Below are positions 8,586-17,197 of a DNA stretch of 64,000 bases, in pieces. A program made the translations under genes and the position numbers. Source of the DNA: Anaerolineales bacterium (GTDB lineage Bacteria > Chloroflexota > Anaerolineae > Anaerolineales > Villigracilaceae). The stretch lies in NCBI GenBank assembly GCA_015075725.1, contig JABTTV010000001.1:1240001-1304000 (forward strand), in the 5' to 3' direction. Numbering within the stretch: position 1 is the stretch's first letter; every line of letters begins with the position of its first letter. Under the pieces are notes generated by a model. That model had not been told where the DNA came from. It saw only the letters and a list, made by a program, of their open reading frames with translations, and did no database searches.

Positions 8586-9386
8586 TCATTCCCGACCTGT
8601 TCCCTGTCCCGCCACTTCAAGCGGCTTCTCCGTTTCGATATTTTTCATCGCTAACTTTGGTTTCATTCGTAACGTGATCCAAATGCTGACGGATGCAGAA
8701 ACCGCGAGTACTCCTTCTACCGCCAGCGGACTCAGACGCTGACCGAGATACACTGCAACTCCATCCACGGCTGCATGCCATAAGACCGCCAGCCAAAACC
8801 AATGCGCTTTCATGTGCACCAATCCATACAACACCATAACCGATAGCGACACATGCAAACACATCGCGAAGATGCGTTCCACGACACCAAGGATCGCGAG
8901 ATATGGCGGCGCGGACCAGTACGCTTGGATCTGTTGTTTTGCCAATTCGAGTTGTTCCGGCGGGATGCTTGGCACCGTTGCCAGATCAATATTGCGATAC
9001 GCCATCATGTTGACGAAGGTCAACGCGACGGCGATGCCGAGCAGAATCGCCTCCATCCCGCCGTGGCCGACGCCGACATAAACGCCTTCGTTCCAGGTTT
9101 TACGATTCTTCAGGATGTATTTGAATAAAATGTAACGCGCGGTCTCTTCGAATAATCCCGCCAGTAATCCCAGTATCGCCGCATATGCGATCAATCCCCA
9201 GGCTTGAAATGTCGGCGTCAACGCGAGCACAAACGGGATGTGCAGGATTTGAGAAGCGATGAAGGTCAATCCGCCTGCGAGGAACAACTTCCAGGAGAGT
9301 TTGAACTTCCGCGCAAAGTAAAAACCGGCAAGGATGGGGATGACGATCATCGCCAGAAAATTGATGACCAACATGGTTTCAAGCAT
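8586..9386 (-). CDS. YhfC-family glutamic-type intramembrane protease
   Basis: This 266-residue membrane protein has about eight hydrophobic helices. The motif LFEETARYI (about residue 80) with the downstream GVGHGGMEAI and a later HAAVDG are the signature elements of the YhfC/PrsW-like family, whose members are proposed membrane-embedded metallo- or glutamic proteases. The start is supported by GAGG 11 nt before the ATG. It is encoded upstream of nothing on its own strand except the dnaN-facing terminator, and follows the DUF4177 gene by 10 nt, so these probably form an operon. The substrate is unknown. Confidence 0.75.
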   Translation of the reverse strand: MLETMLVINFLAMIVIPILAGFYFARKFKLSWKLFLAGGLTFIASQILHIPFVLALTPTFQAWGLIAYAAILGLLAGLFEETARYILFKYILKNRKTWNEGVYVGVGHGGMEAILLGIAVALTFVNMMAYRNIDLATVPSIPPEQLELAKQQIQAYWSAPPYLAILGVVERIFAMCLHVSLSVMVLYGLVHMKAHWFWLAVLWHAAVDGVAVYLGQRLSPLAVEGVLAVSASVSIWITLRMKPKLAMKNIETEKPLEVAGQGTGRE

Positions 9387-9396
9387 TTGGGTTTCC

Positions 9397-9621
9397 TCAA
9401 AACGTCTGCGGCATCGAGCGCCTGCGCATCGTCTCGCGCGTCAGCGGGCGTTTCGCCACAATGGTCACTTTGCCGCTGTTTTCAGGCGTGTATACATTCG
9501 TGGCTTCCCAGCCTTCCTCGCCCCATTCGTTCAATGTGGCTTCGATCGCCTCGTCCTTTGTGCCGAAGATGCTGCCTATGGTCAGCACGCGATATTCCCA
9601 TTTTTTGAGTTCGTCGTTCAT
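9397..9621 (-). CDS. Small DUF4177-like protein
   Basis: The protein has 74 residues. The pattern WEYRVLTI, NEWGEEGWEATNVY and VTIVAKRPL matches the short DUF4177 fold of unknown function. It ends 10 nt before the YhfC-family gene and probably shares its transcript. An AAGGAACC box precedes the ATG. A parS-like palindrome lies 16 nt upstream of the start. Confidence 0.65.
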   Translation of the reverse strand: MNDELKKWEYRVLTIGSIFGTKDEAIEATLNEWGEEGWEATNVYTPENSGKVTIVAKRPLTRETMRRRSMPQTF

Positions 9622-9636
9622 TCTAAGGGTTCCTTT

Positions 9637-9652
9637 CGTTTCACGTGAAACG
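9637..9652. promoter_or_regulatory. parS-like ParB-binding site 1
   Basis: The 16-mer CGTTTCACGTGAAACG is a perfect palindrome and matches 14 of 16 bases of the widely conserved bacterial parS sequence TGTTTCACGTGAAACA; only the outermost pair differs. It lies in the gap between two minus-strand genes. Confidence 0.65.
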
Positions 9653-9691
9653 AAAAGCGCGCGTCCGTAAAAGACGCGCCTATTTCGTTTG

Positions 9692-10342
9692 TCAGGATTT
9701 CGTCTCGTTCCGATACAGTAAGTAGGAATAGACGACGAGGAAAAGAGTCGAGCCGATCAACGGGATGAACAATAACCAGAAGGCAACCATCCCGCCGAAG
9801 AAGCTTCCGAGGATGGCCAGCGCTCCCGATGCAATGAACAGGATCGAGCCGAGTTGATGCGTTTTCTCCCAGACGGTATCGCTTGAGAGAGTCCAGGGAG
9901 TCCGGATGCCGATAAAGAAGTTGCGCTTCGCCTGCCTGAGCATATAGCCGATGAAAATAAACAGCACGCCGAGGAAAGGCAGCATGGCGGAACTCATCCT
10001 GAAGTTCTGAAAGCCGAGGCTCCATGCAATCGTCAAGGCGTGGATGTAAAGCATGAAGACGGTGATCAGCAGGATGAACAGGTTGAATGCGCCGCGGAAT
10101 ATTGCGATGTTCGCCTTGAGAGGATCGATATTCGGCAGGAGAAGGAACAACCCGAACATTCCCAGTGTGACCATCGGCATGAGGAACACGCCCCAGAATT
10201 TGGGCATATAACCATCGACCTGGTCGTTGGCATTCCAGTGGGAAGCCATCTGCTCAGGGAGTTGATTCCACAAGACCGCTCCCGCCACGACGGCGACTGC
10301 GATCAGGGACAGAACAATGATGGATGTGGTGCTTGTCGACAT
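9692..10342 (-). CDS. SdpI-family (DUF1648) membrane protein
   Basis: The protein has 216 residues with six predicted helices. The N-terminal block WNQLPEQMASHWNANDQVDGYMPK is the DUF1648 signature, and FFIGIRTPWTLSSDTVWEKTHQLG is the SdpI signature. SdpI protects Bacillus against a secreted toxin; most homologues have unknown roles. The ATG at 10342 is chosen over one 13 codons upstream because AAAGGA lies 9 nt before it and the longer form would run through the second parS-like site. Confidence 0.8.
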   Translation of the reverse strand: MSTSTTSIIVLSLIAVAVVAGAVLWNQLPEQMASHWNANDQVDGYMPKFWGVFLMPMVTLGMFGLFLLLPNIDPLKANIAIFRGAFNLFILLITVFMLYIHALTIAWSLGFQNFRMSSAMLPFLGVLFIFIGYMLRQAKRNFFIGIRTPWTLSSDTVWEKTHQLGSILFIASGALAILGSFFGGMVAFWLLFIPLIGSTLFLVVYSYLLYRNETKS

Positions 10343-10360
10343 GCTTTTTTCCTTTCGAGA

Positions 10361-10376
10361 TGTTTCATGTGAAACA
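10361..10376. promoter_or_regulatory. parS-like ParB-binding site 2
   Basis: TGTTTCATGTGAAACA matches 15 of 16 bases of the canonical parS sequence. The palindrome extends to 10359-10378. It lies 709 bases from site 1, in the gap between the SPFH and SdpI-like genes. Confidence 0.7.
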
Positions 10377-10406
10377 TCCACTGATAACCGGTCGCTGATG
10401 ACTGTG

Positions 10407-11342
10407 TCACTTCTCTTTCGGCAGATTATTCTGCGCCAGCGAAATCATGCCGCTCATGCCGCCGAGATTCATCGTATCCACAGCGGAGGACGGCACGATC
10501 ACCAGAGCGCCTTTCTCTTTCAATCCTTCGAACAGCATGTTCATTGCGCGCAGATGTAGGGCGGTCGGATTGTCGGCGTATGCCCGCGATGCTTCTGCAA
10601 ACGATGCGGCGATCTGTTTCTCCGACTCGCCAAGGATCACACGCGCCTGACGTTCACGCTCCGCCTGCGCCTGGCGGGACATGGCATCCTCCAGATCCTG
10701 CGGGATGACAATGTCACGGATCTCCACCGATTGCACCGTCACACCCCAGGGCGTGGTGCGTTCATCGATCACCGCCTGCAATTCCTTATCGATGGCGCTG
10801 CGCCCGACGAGGATATCCGCCAGCATCTTTTTGCCGATGATGTCGCGCAAAGCGGTTTGGGCTGCCCAATCCACTGCGGCGCGGTAATCTTCAACTTCCA
10901 GCGCGGCTTTTTCGGCGTCCCACACCACCCAGAAAAGCACGGCATCCACATCCACCGGCACGGTATCCTTTGTGAGCGTTTTCTGCGCGGCGAACGGCGT
11001 GACCATCACGCGATGATCGATCCATGTTGGCGTGGTATCCACGATGGGAATGATCCAGAACAAGCCGGGACCCTTCAAGGCTTTGAATTTTCCCAGCCGC
11101 AGCACAACAGCTTTTTCCCATTGCGGCGCGACCTTGATCGCAAACAACAAGTAGGTGGCAATGCCGGTCAGCGCCAGTACAGCCGCACCGATCACAAGGT
11201 CAGATACCTTGATCATATCCAACAAGACGGCGACCTTGACCGCTCCGATCAAAATAATCGCAAAGACGAACCATGCGATGGGCGGAATATGCTGATCGTC
11301 CTTTTTCCTTTGTGAAAATGACTTTAAGAATTTTGTGTTCAT
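10407..11342 (-). CDS. SPFH/band-7 (stomatin/slipin-like) membrane protein
   Basis: The protein has 311 residues: two or three N-terminal hydrophobic segments (about 24-40 and 48-68), then a band-7 domain (APQWEKAVVLRLGKFKALKGPGLFWIIPIVDT) and a helical C-terminal part (RQAQAERERQARVILGESEKQIA). Slipins scaffold membrane microdomains. AAGGAG lies 9 nt before the ATG. It is in line with the GntR regulator gene 24 nt upstream and is probably its operon partner. No NfeD-like protease gene is adjacent. Confidence 0.85.
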   Translation of the reverse strand: MNTKFLKSFSQRKKDDQHIPPIAWFVFAIILIGAVKVAVLLDMIKVSDLVIGAAVLALTGIATYLLFAIKVAPQWEKAVVLRLGKFKALKGPGLFWIIPIVDTTPTWIDHRVMVTPFAAQKTLTKDTVPVDVDAVLFWVVWDAEKAALEVEDYRAAVDWAAQTALRDIIGKKMLADILVGRSAIDKELQAVIDERTTPWGVTVQSVEIRDIVIPQDLEDAMSRQAQAERERQARVILGESEKQIAASFAEASRAYADNPTALHLRAMNMLFEGLKEKGALVIVPSSAVDTMNLGGMSGMISLAQNNLPKEK

Positions 11343-11366
11343 TCGATGCTCTCCTTCTTGTCAAAC

Positions 11367-11789
11367 CTAAACATATTTTTGGACTTGCTTCGCTTCTTTC
11401 CAGGACTTGAGCCTGTCTCTCACCATCCGGCTGACCTCACGCTCCGAGAAGCCCAGCCGATGCGCTTCACCGATAAAGCGTTGCGTAAGTTCGAAGAGAG
11501 ACTCGCGCCTCAGTTTCTCTGTGACCTCCGGCGGCGGGATTTCTGTAATAAATGTGCCGCGTCCCTGTTGTGTGGATATGATCCGTGCATCATCCAATAT
11601 ACGGTACGCGCGCGCCACGGTATTGAAATTGATCCTCAGTTCTTCCGCCAGTGCGCGCACGGTGGGCAATTGGTCGCCTGGTTTCAAAATTCCATTCGCC
11701 AGCTGGCTTTGGATCTGGTTGACGATCTGGGTATAGATTGGTAACCCTGAATGAAAATCGAGATGGAGGGAGGGTTTCTTTTCAGCCAT
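11367..11789 (-). CDS. GntR-family transcriptional regulator (YtrA-like)
   Basis: The protein has 140 residues. An N-terminal winged helix (SGLPIYTQIVNQIQSQLANGILKPGDQLPTVR, then LAEELRINFNTVARAYRIL) is followed by a short C-terminal helical tail instead of a large effector domain, as in the YtrA subfamily that often controls membrane-protein operons. It heads the operon with the SPFH gene and possibly the SdpI-like and YhfC genes. A cluster of four ATTGTA hexamers immediately upstream (11802-11833) is the obvious candidate autoregulatory operator. Confidence 0.82.
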   Translation of the reverse strand: MAEKKPSLHLDFHSGLPIYTQIVNQIQSQLANGILKPGDQLPTVRALAEELRINFNTVARAYRILDDARIISTQQGRGTFITEIPPPEVTEKLRRESLFELTQRFIGEAHRLGFSEREVSRMVRDRLKSWKEAKQVQKYV

Positions 11790-11801
11790 GCGTCCGCCAA
11801 A

Positions 11802-11833
11802 ATTGTACTAATTGTATCATTGTATAAATTGTA
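11802..11833. promoter_or_regulatory. Four ATTGTA repeats upstream of the GntR gene
   Basis: ATTGTA begins at 11802, 11811, 11819 and 11828, a spacing of 8-9 nt. On the transcribed strand these read TACAAT, which also resembles a -10 hexamer. The position 13-44 nt upstream of the GntR start suggests a promoter overlapped by an operator. Confidence 0.45.
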
Positions 11834-11865
11834 GCATGTTTTATTTTAATGTCAAGCCACAGGAA

Positions 11866-11905
11866 ATGAAAACGGGCATCTGGATATTTTCCAGCCTGCC
11901 CGTTT
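11866..11905 (-). terminator. Terminator of the MocR/PdxR-type regulator gene
   Basis: On the minus strand an ACGGGC-type arm and a CCAG/CTGG inner stem pair with a small bulge over a 7-nt loop (stem 11871-11904), followed by TTTTCATTT. It lies 27 nt after the regulator stop. Confidence 0.6.
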
Positions 11906-11931
11906 CATGATCGCTTGTGCGAGGCGATCTT

Positions 11932-13407
11932 TTACCTCTTTTTACCCTTTATCCTGAGAATTGCCAGCCCCAATCGTTTGATTCCCTCTTCGATATCCTC
12001 CACCGGCTGGGAGGCAAAGTTGAGGCGGAGCCATTCTCTGCCGCACGTTCCATCGATGAAAAACGAATTGCCAGGCACAAAGGAGACTCCCTCCTTGCGC
12101 GCAACGGGCAGCAATTCATCCGCTGAAAGAGACTTGGGTAATCGGAGCCAGATGAACAAGCCGCCTTTGGGTATTTCAAAGGAAACGCCGTGCAGGTGTC
12201 GCCCGATCGCCTGTACCATCGCATCGCGCCGATTTCGAAACACCTGACAGGAACGATGTAAATATGACTGATAACGTCCCACGGTCATATAAGCGTCCAA
12301 TGCGCGTTGTATCAATGTAGACGTGGCCAGGTCGCTGAGACGTTTGAAGTTGAGCAGGCTGTCATAGACGGGACCGTCGGCAACGATGAAACCGACTCTC
12401 AAACCGGGCATCAGCATTTTCGAGAAAGTGCCGACGTAAATCACCTGCCCACCCGGGTCGAGGGATTTGAGCGAAGGCTGGGTGTGCCCTTCGTACCGTA
12501 AATCGCCCACGAAATCATCCTCCAATATTGGAACGTTATATCTGCCCGCAAGCAGGATCAATTCGCGACGGCGCGCGCTGCTGAGACATGTCCCAGTGGG
12601 GTTGTGAAAATTTGGAATCGTGTAGATCAGTTTGGGATGGTGGAGTTGCAGGAGTTTTTCCAGTTTATCGACCTGCATTCCCTGATCGTCGACCGGAATG
12701 CCGACGATCTGCAAACCGAGCGTGCGAAATAGTTCGATCGCTGCGGAATAGGTGGGATCTTCCACCAACACAGTGTCATCCGCTTTCAACAAAACCTGTG
12801 CGACAAGAAAAATGGCTTGCTGTGATCCGGCTGTGATGAGGACATTCTCGGGGTGGGTCTGCAATCCCTGGCTGGCAAGGATTTGGGCGATTCCCCTGCG
12901 CAGCGGAGCGTAACCTCTCCGTTCCCCATATTCGAGCGAGTCGATCTGGTCGCGCCGCATTACGGATTGAAGCACTTTGCGAAACTCCTCGACCGGGAAC
13001 TGGCGCGAATCGCTGATTCCGCTGGCGAAACTGATCGGGTGCGGATGTTTGCCAAATTGACGCACATCATCCTCGAGGTCCGAATTGGAGGCGTCGTGCG
13101 TTTGAAAGTTCGTCTGCCAGAGGGGCCAGGGTCCATCAGCGTAGTTTTTAGGAATGGCGGGGAGCGGATATACGGGAAGCACATATGTGCCGCTGCCCAT
13201 GCGTGAAAAAACCAACCCATCCGCTTCCAATGCGGAGTAAGCATTTTCAACGGTCGTGCGATTGACGCCAAGGTCGCGCGCAAGTTGACGGCATGCGGGC
13301 AGGCGTGTATCGGATGGAAGGTTGCCGGATAGGATTCCCTGCCGGAGGTGGGATTCGATTTGCTGATAAAGGGGGATTCCGCTATGACGGTCCAGAGGGA
13401 TGCGCAT
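11932..13407 (-). CDS. pdxR: MocR-family regulator (GntR-aminotransferase fusion), probable PdxR
   Basis: The protein has 491 residues. It has an N-terminal GntR winged helix (SGIPLYQQIESHLRQGILSG; LARDLGVNRTTVENAY) and, from about residue 110, a fold-type I aminotransferase-like domain. The PLP-lysine motif is GTFSKMLMPGLRVGF, and NPTG is present in IPNFHNPTGTCLS. The MocR subgroup PdxR senses PLP and controls pdxST. The divergent arrangement with pdxS, 269 bp apart, supports that role. GAGGAG lies 6 nt before the ATG. Assignment as PdxR rather than another MocR protein rests on context. Confidence 0.78.
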   Translation of the reverse strand: MRIPLDRHSGIPLYQQIESHLRQGILSGNLPSDTRLPACRQLARDLGVNRTTVENAYSALEADGLVFSRMGSGTYVLPVYPLPAIPKNYADGPWPLWQTNFQTHDASNSDLEDDVRQFGKHPHPISFASGISDSRQFPVEEFRKVLQSVMRRDQIDSLEYGERRGYAPLRRGIAQILASQGLQTHPENVLITAGSQQAIFLVAQVLLKADDTVLVEDPTYSAAIELFRTLGLQIVGIPVDDQGMQVDKLEKLLQLHHPKLIYTIPNFHNPTGTCLSSARRRELILLAGRYNVPILEDDFVGDLRYEGHTQPSLKSLDPGGQVIYVGTFSKMLMPGLRVGFIVADGPVYDSLLNFKRLSDLATSTLIQRALDAYMTVGRYQSYLHRSCQVFRNRRDAMVQAIGRHLHGVSFEIPKGGLFIWLRLPKSLSADELLPVARKEGVSFVPGNSFFIDGTCGREWLRLNFASQPVEDIEEGIKRLGLAILRIKGKKR

Positions 13408-13676
13408 TTTATCTCCTCAACCGCATTGGCATGGTGCGGTGTTCGATATTCTTCCCGAGAGCCGGGTCAATTCCTTCTCTCAATTATTTATACCCCAAAA
13501 GTGGATGGTCAGTTAATGGCATTTATTGGCTCTTAACACCTGCCAATTTTCACCTAGAATTGGTTTTGAAGAAGAAAAATGGATCCCGTCTAATCGGATT
13601 CACTTGCGGGTTCGCCGGATTTCAGGCGAAACCAGAATGATAAAATCAAAAACGTTTTGGAATCAGGAGTGAAATC
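13408..13676. promoter_or_regulatory. Divergent pdxR-pdxS intergenic region
   Basis: This 269-bp region must hold both promoters. TAAAAT at 13640-13645 is a possible pdxS -10 box. AAAGTGGA at 13498-13505 resembles, from memory, the start of PdxR sites described in actinobacteria. TTAATGGCATTTATTGGC (13513-13530) contains a repeated TGGC word. No gene is seen. Confidence 0.45.
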
Positions 13677-14564
13677 ATGCAGGCAAAAACTGGTACATGG
13701 ACCGAGAAAAAAGGTTTAGCGCAGATGTTGAAAGGCGGCGTCATCATGGATGTGGTGAACGCCGAGCATGCGAAGATCGCGGAGGAGGCGGGCGCTTGCG
13801 CCGTGATGGCGTTGGAGCGCGTGCCCGCCGATATCCGTGCGGATGGCGGCGTGGCGCGCATGTCTGACCCGGAGATGATTCTCAAGATCATGGATGCGGT
13901 GTCCATTCCCGTGATGGCGAAATGCCGCATCGGTCATTTCGTCGAGGCGCAGATTCTCGAAGCCATCGGCGTGGATTACATTGACGAATCCGAAGTGCTG
14001 ACCCCGGCGGACGAAGAACATCATATATTGAAACACGATTTCAAAGTGCCTTTCGTTTGCGGATGCCGAAATATCGGCGAAGCCTTGCGCCGCATCGGCG
14101 AGGGAGCAGCCATGATCCGCACCAAGGGTGAAGCGGGGACCGGCGATGTGGTCGAAGCTGTGCGCCATGCGCGGACAGTGATCGGTGCGATCCGTCAATT
14201 GCAGACCATGGGCGACGAAGAGTTGATGACGTTCGCCAAGAACAACGGCGCGCCGTATGAACTGGTGAAGGAAACAAAAGAACTTGGGCGCATGCCTGTG
14301 GTGAACTTCGCAGCGGGCGGCGTGGCGACCCCGGCCGATGCGGCACTGATGATGCAGCTCGGTGTGGACGGTGTGTTCGTCGGTTCCGGCATCTTCAAGA
14401 GCGGCAATCCTGCGCGTCGCGCCCAAGCCATCGTCAAAGCTGTGACGCACTATCAGGATGCTTCCATCCTTGCGGAAGTGAGCAAGAATCTCGGCGAAGC
14501 CATGGTGGGACGCAACGTCTCGCAGATGCCCGAGGCGGAAAAGATCGCAGGACGGGGTTGGTAG
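13677..14564 (+). CDS. pdxS: Pyridoxal 5'-phosphate synthase lyase subunit PdxS
   Basis: This 295-residue TIM-barrel enzyme makes PLP from ribose 5-phosphate, glyceraldehyde 3-phosphate and ammonia. Conserved segments include [60 protein letters not shown] and [19 protein letters not shown] lies 8-9 nt before the ATG. Ammonia comes from PdxT, encoded 113 nt downstream; a palindromic repeat separates the two. Confidence 0.97.
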   Translation: MQAKTGTWTEKKGLAQMLKGGVIMDVVNAEHAKIAEEAGACAVMALERVPADIRADGGVARMSDPEMILKIMDAVSIPVMAKCRIGHFVEAQILEAIGVDYIDESEVLTPADEEHHILKHDFKVPFVCGCRNIGEALRRIGEGAAMIRTKGEAGTGDVVEAVRHARTVIGAIRQLQTMGDEELMTFAKNNGAPYELVKETKELGRMPVVNFAAGGVATPADAALMMQLGVDGVFVGSGIFKSGNPARRAQAIVKAVTHYQDASILAEVSKNLGEAMVGRNVSQMPEAEKIAGRGW

Positions 14565-14571
14565 AATTATT

Positions 14572-14665
14572 ATGTCATTGCGAGGGGGCCGTTAGCACGA
14601 CGAAGCAATCTCCTGTTCAGTAGTGGATTGCTTCGGGCGAAAGATCATCGCCCTCGCAATGACAT
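14572..14665. repeat. GTCATTGCGAG-type palindromic element, long copy
   Basis: The element is 94 bp with 15-bp perfect terminal inverted repeats (14572-14586 and 14651-14665) and a nested 10-bp inverted repeat (CGAAGCAATC at 14601-14610, complement at 14626-14635). No reading frame is present, so it is a non-autonomous miniature repeat. It sits between pdxS and pdxT. Confidence 0.85.
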
Positions 14666-14677
14666 CAAAATGTATTT

Positions 14678-15256
14678 ATGAAAATCGGCGTACTTGCCCT
14701 GCAAGGCGACTTTGCAGAACATATCTCCATGCTGAAAAAACTTGGGGTGGAAACCGCGGAAGTGCGGTTGCCGGAACACCTGCAGGGCCTGGATGGGCTC
14801 ATCATCCCCGGCGGGGAATCGACCACAATTGGAAAGCTGGCAACAGCATATAAGCTCATCGAACCCCTGCGCGAATTCGGGAAATCTCATGCAATCTGGG
14901 GAACGTGCGCTGGCGCCATCTTTCTTTCAAATGACATCGGGCGGGACCAGCCCCTGCTCGGTTTAATGGATATAAAAGTCAAGCGCAATGCATTTGGGCG
15001 CCAGGTTGATTCCTTCGAAACCGACCTGGAGATCGATGAATTGTTCAAAGCCACCGGCACGGAACATCCATATCATGCGGTCTTTATCCGCGCGCCCATT
15101 ATTGAATCGGTGGGCGGGGGCGTTAAGGTGCTTTCGGCTTTGGAAGACGGTCGTATCGTCGCTGCACAAGAGGGGCATTTGCTGGCCACCTCCTTTCATC
15201 CCGAATTGACCGATGATCCGCGCTTCCACGAGTATTTCATTTCGTTGGCATCGTGA
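14678..15256 (+). CDS. pdxT: Pyridoxal 5'-phosphate synthase glutaminase subunit PdxT
   Basis: The 192-residue class I glutamine amidotransferase supplies ammonia to PdxS. It shows the loop PGGESTTIGKLA, the nucleophile elbow WGTCAGAIFLS with Cys near residue 78, and the C-terminal SFHPELTDDPRFHEYF carrying the catalytic His and Glu. The length is standard. There is no strong Shine-Dalgarno before the ATG, which lies 13 nt after the repeat element. Confidence 0.96.
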   Translation: MKIGVLALQGDFAEHISMLKKLGVETAEVRLPEHLQGLDGLIIPGGESTTIGKLATAYKLIEPLREFGKSHAIWGTCAGAIFLSNDIGRDQPLLGLMDIKVKRNAFGRQVDSFETDLEIDELFKATGTEHPYHAVFIRAPIIESVGGGVKVLSALEDGRIVAAQEGHLLATSFHPELTDDPRFHEYFISLAS

Positions 15257-15261
15257 TATAT

Positions 15262-15290
15262 TGTAGGGGCGCAGTCACCGCGCCCCTGCA
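15262..15290. repeat. GTAGGGGCG-type palindromic repeat
   Basis: AGGGGCGC (15265-15272) and GCGCCCCT (15280-15287) form a hairpin bounded by TGTA and TGCA. Related copies are at 24984-25012 and 59695-59721. It ends 5 nt before the next start codon. Confidence 0.7.
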
Positions 15291-15295
15291 AAGAT

Positions 15296-16207
15296 ATGAC
15301 TATCCGTCCCCTAGACCTGCTCGATCTTCCCATAATCGCGCGTTATCGAAACGATGTGCTGACCCTCGATACCACGCGTGCGCTTACCCGCGGACATCCG
15401 CTAGGCGCGATGGGACTGCTGGCATACATTAACCCCGCGCGGCATTTGTATGCGGCGCTCCGCAACAGCAACGGTTCGACCTTGCTGGGAGGAATCATCC
15501 ACACACGCGGTGAAACTTTTGCGAAACTTTTATATCTTGCGCCTTCTTCCAGGTTGGACGACCCGAACCTTCCTGAGCTGATCGAACACCTTGCGGCTCA
15601 GGCCGGGGTATGGCAGGCGTTTCATGTCATCGCTGAAGTGGATGAGACCAGCGAAGTTTTTACGGCGTTGCGTAAGTCCGGATTCTCCGTCTATGCATGG
15701 CAAAGGGTCTGGGATGTGAGCGGGATCGGGAAAACAGAATCAAGCTCCGGCGCGGCATGGAGGCGGGTTCAATCCGTCGACCTGCCCGCTGTGCAAAGTC
15801 TCCATTATCAGATCGTGCCTCAGTTGCTGCATCCGATCGAGCCCGCGCCGAATCGCCCGAACGGTTTGATCCATGCCGAGCGGCGTTGTTTTGCCAACGT
15901 CAATTACGGCGTGTATGGTGTGGCGCTCACGCCGCTCATCCTGCCGGATGAAAATGAAGTCAGTGAAAAGATCCGGTCGCTCGTTACCCATCTGCCGGAC
16001 CGCCGCGGTCGTTCCGCTTATTTGAATGTTCGTTCCTATCAGGCCTGGCTTGAGCCCGTGCTGGAGGATCTTGGCGCGAAGGCGTCGCCGCGACAGGCGG
16101 TGATGGTGAAACACCTTGCACGCCTGGTGAAAGAAGCGCAGCCCGCGCGCGTTCCGCCTTCAAATGCGCGCATTCAACCCTCACAAATGAGAGGCGGCGG
16201 CGAATGA
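15296..16207 (+). CDS. Uncharacterised protein, possibly GNAT acetyltransferase-like
   Basis: The protein has 303 residues. The opening MTIRPLDLLDLPIIARYRND and the segment DETSEVFTALRKSGFSVYAWQRVW resemble GNAT folds, where a 'GF..Y..Q..W' stretch is common. No convincing acetyl-CoA pyrophosphate loop is visible, so catalysis is uncertain. It overlaps the next gene by 4 nt (ATGA), indicating translational coupling with the small protein that follows. No Shine-Dalgarno is evident because the start abuts a palindromic repeat. Confidence 0.6.
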   Translation: MTIRPLDLLDLPIIARYRNDVLTLDTTRALTRGHPLGAMGLLAYINPARHLYAALRNSNGSTLLGGIIHTRGETFAKLLYLAPSSRLDDPNLPELIEHLAAQAGVWQAFHVIAEVDETSEVFTALRKSGFSVYAWQRVWDVSGIGKTESSSGAAWRRVQSVDLPAVQSLHYQIVPQLLHPIEPAPNRPNGLIHAERRCFANVNYGVYGVALTPLILPDENEVSEKIRSLVTHLPDRRGRSAYLNVRSYQAWLEPVLEDLGAKASPRQAVMVKHLARLVKEAQPARVPPSNARIQPSQMRGGGE

Positions 16208-16521
16208 ATCCGTGGACGATTTACAACCATGGACGCACCATCGGGTCGGTCAGCACCGAGGGCGGCCTGATCCTTTCGGATGAGGAGAATCACGGCGCGC
16301 GCATCACGCTCAAACGCAGCAAGGGATTCGTTTCGGTCTCGTTGAACATCTACGGTTGGATGGAACACACGCGTTTCTTCAATAACGACGCCGATGCCAT
16401 GCGCGAATACCGTGCCATGAAACCAGCCGCGATCACGGTTTTGGAAATCATCGGCACCGAAGAGGTGCGTGACATAAAAATATGGGAGGCAATCTCCGAC
16501 TTCGTAAGGCGGTTTCCTTAA
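16204..16521 (+). CDS. Small uncharacterised protein
   Basis: The protein has 105 residues and is mostly beta-rich (TIGSVSTEGGLILSDEENHGARITLKR). It is coupled by a 4-nt overlap to the gene before and lies 1 nt before the HAD hydrolase gene, so all three form an operon. I recognise no domain. Confidence 0.65.
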   Translation: MNPWTIYNHGRTIGSVSTEGGLILSDEENHGARITLKRSKGFVSVSLNIYGWMEHTRFFNNDADAMREYRAMKPAAITVLEIIGTEEVRDIKIWEAISDFVRRFP

Positions 16522-16522
16522 T

Positions 16523-17176
16523 ATGCTCAAAGCGTTGATCTTCGATTTCGACGGGCTGATCCTCGACACCGAGACGCCCGAAGTTTTGGTTTGGCAGAAC
16601 ATCTATAAAGAACATGGATTCGAACTTCCGGTGGAGGAGTGGCAAAAGACCGTGGGCGGATACGGCATCTCGAACTTTGATCCCGCCCAACATCTTTCGC
16701 ATCTTTCGCAGGGGACGCTGGACCCTGTTTCCCTTCAAGCCCGCTACAGGCGGGAGGCGGATGCGATCATTCACTCCAATCCCATCATGCCCGGCGTCAT
16801 GGATATGATCCACGATGCGCAGGCAAATGGTTTGAAGGTTGCCATCGGTTCATCCTCTCCGCACTCCTGGGTGGATTCTCACACGCAGCGGCTCGACATC
16901 CATCATCACTTCGAGCATATTATCTGTCAGGACGACGTTGCGCCCGGCAGGACGAAGCCTCATCCCGATATTTTCTTGAAAGCGTTGGAGAAATTGAATG
17001 TCAATAATGATGAGGCGGTCGTCTTCGAAGATTCTCCCAATGGTGTGCTTGCTTCGAAGCGCGCGGGAGTCTTCGTGGTGGCAGTCCCCAATCCACTCAC
17101 GGCAAAGATGAACGTGCAGGGTGACATGACCGTTTCTTCCCTCGCGGAATTATCCTTGAAGGATTTGATGAGATAG
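16523..17176 (+). CDS. HAD-superfamily hydrolase, subfamily IA
   Basis: The protein has 217 residues. HAD motif I is IFDFDGLILDTE (residues 6-17), motif II AIGSSS (about 107), the lysine motif is in RTKPHPDIF, and motif IV is VVFEDSPNGVLASKRAG. The variable cap is the helical type of beta-phosphoglucomutase and phosphoglycolate phosphatase-like enzymes. It acts on a small phosphate ester; the substrate is not inferable. Confidence 0.85.
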   Translation: MLKALIFDFDGLILDTETPEVLVWQNIYKEHGFELPVEEWQKTVGGYGISNFDPAQHLSHLSQGTLDPVSLQARYRREADAIIHSNPIMPGVMDMIHDAQANGLKVAIGSSSPHSWVDSHTQRLDIHHHFEHIICQDDVAPGRTKPHPDIFLKALEKLNVNNDEAVVFEDSPNGVLASKRAGVFVVAVPNPLTAKMNVQGDMTVSSLAELSLKDLMR

Positions 17177-17197
17177 TGAGATCAATTTATTAAGATT

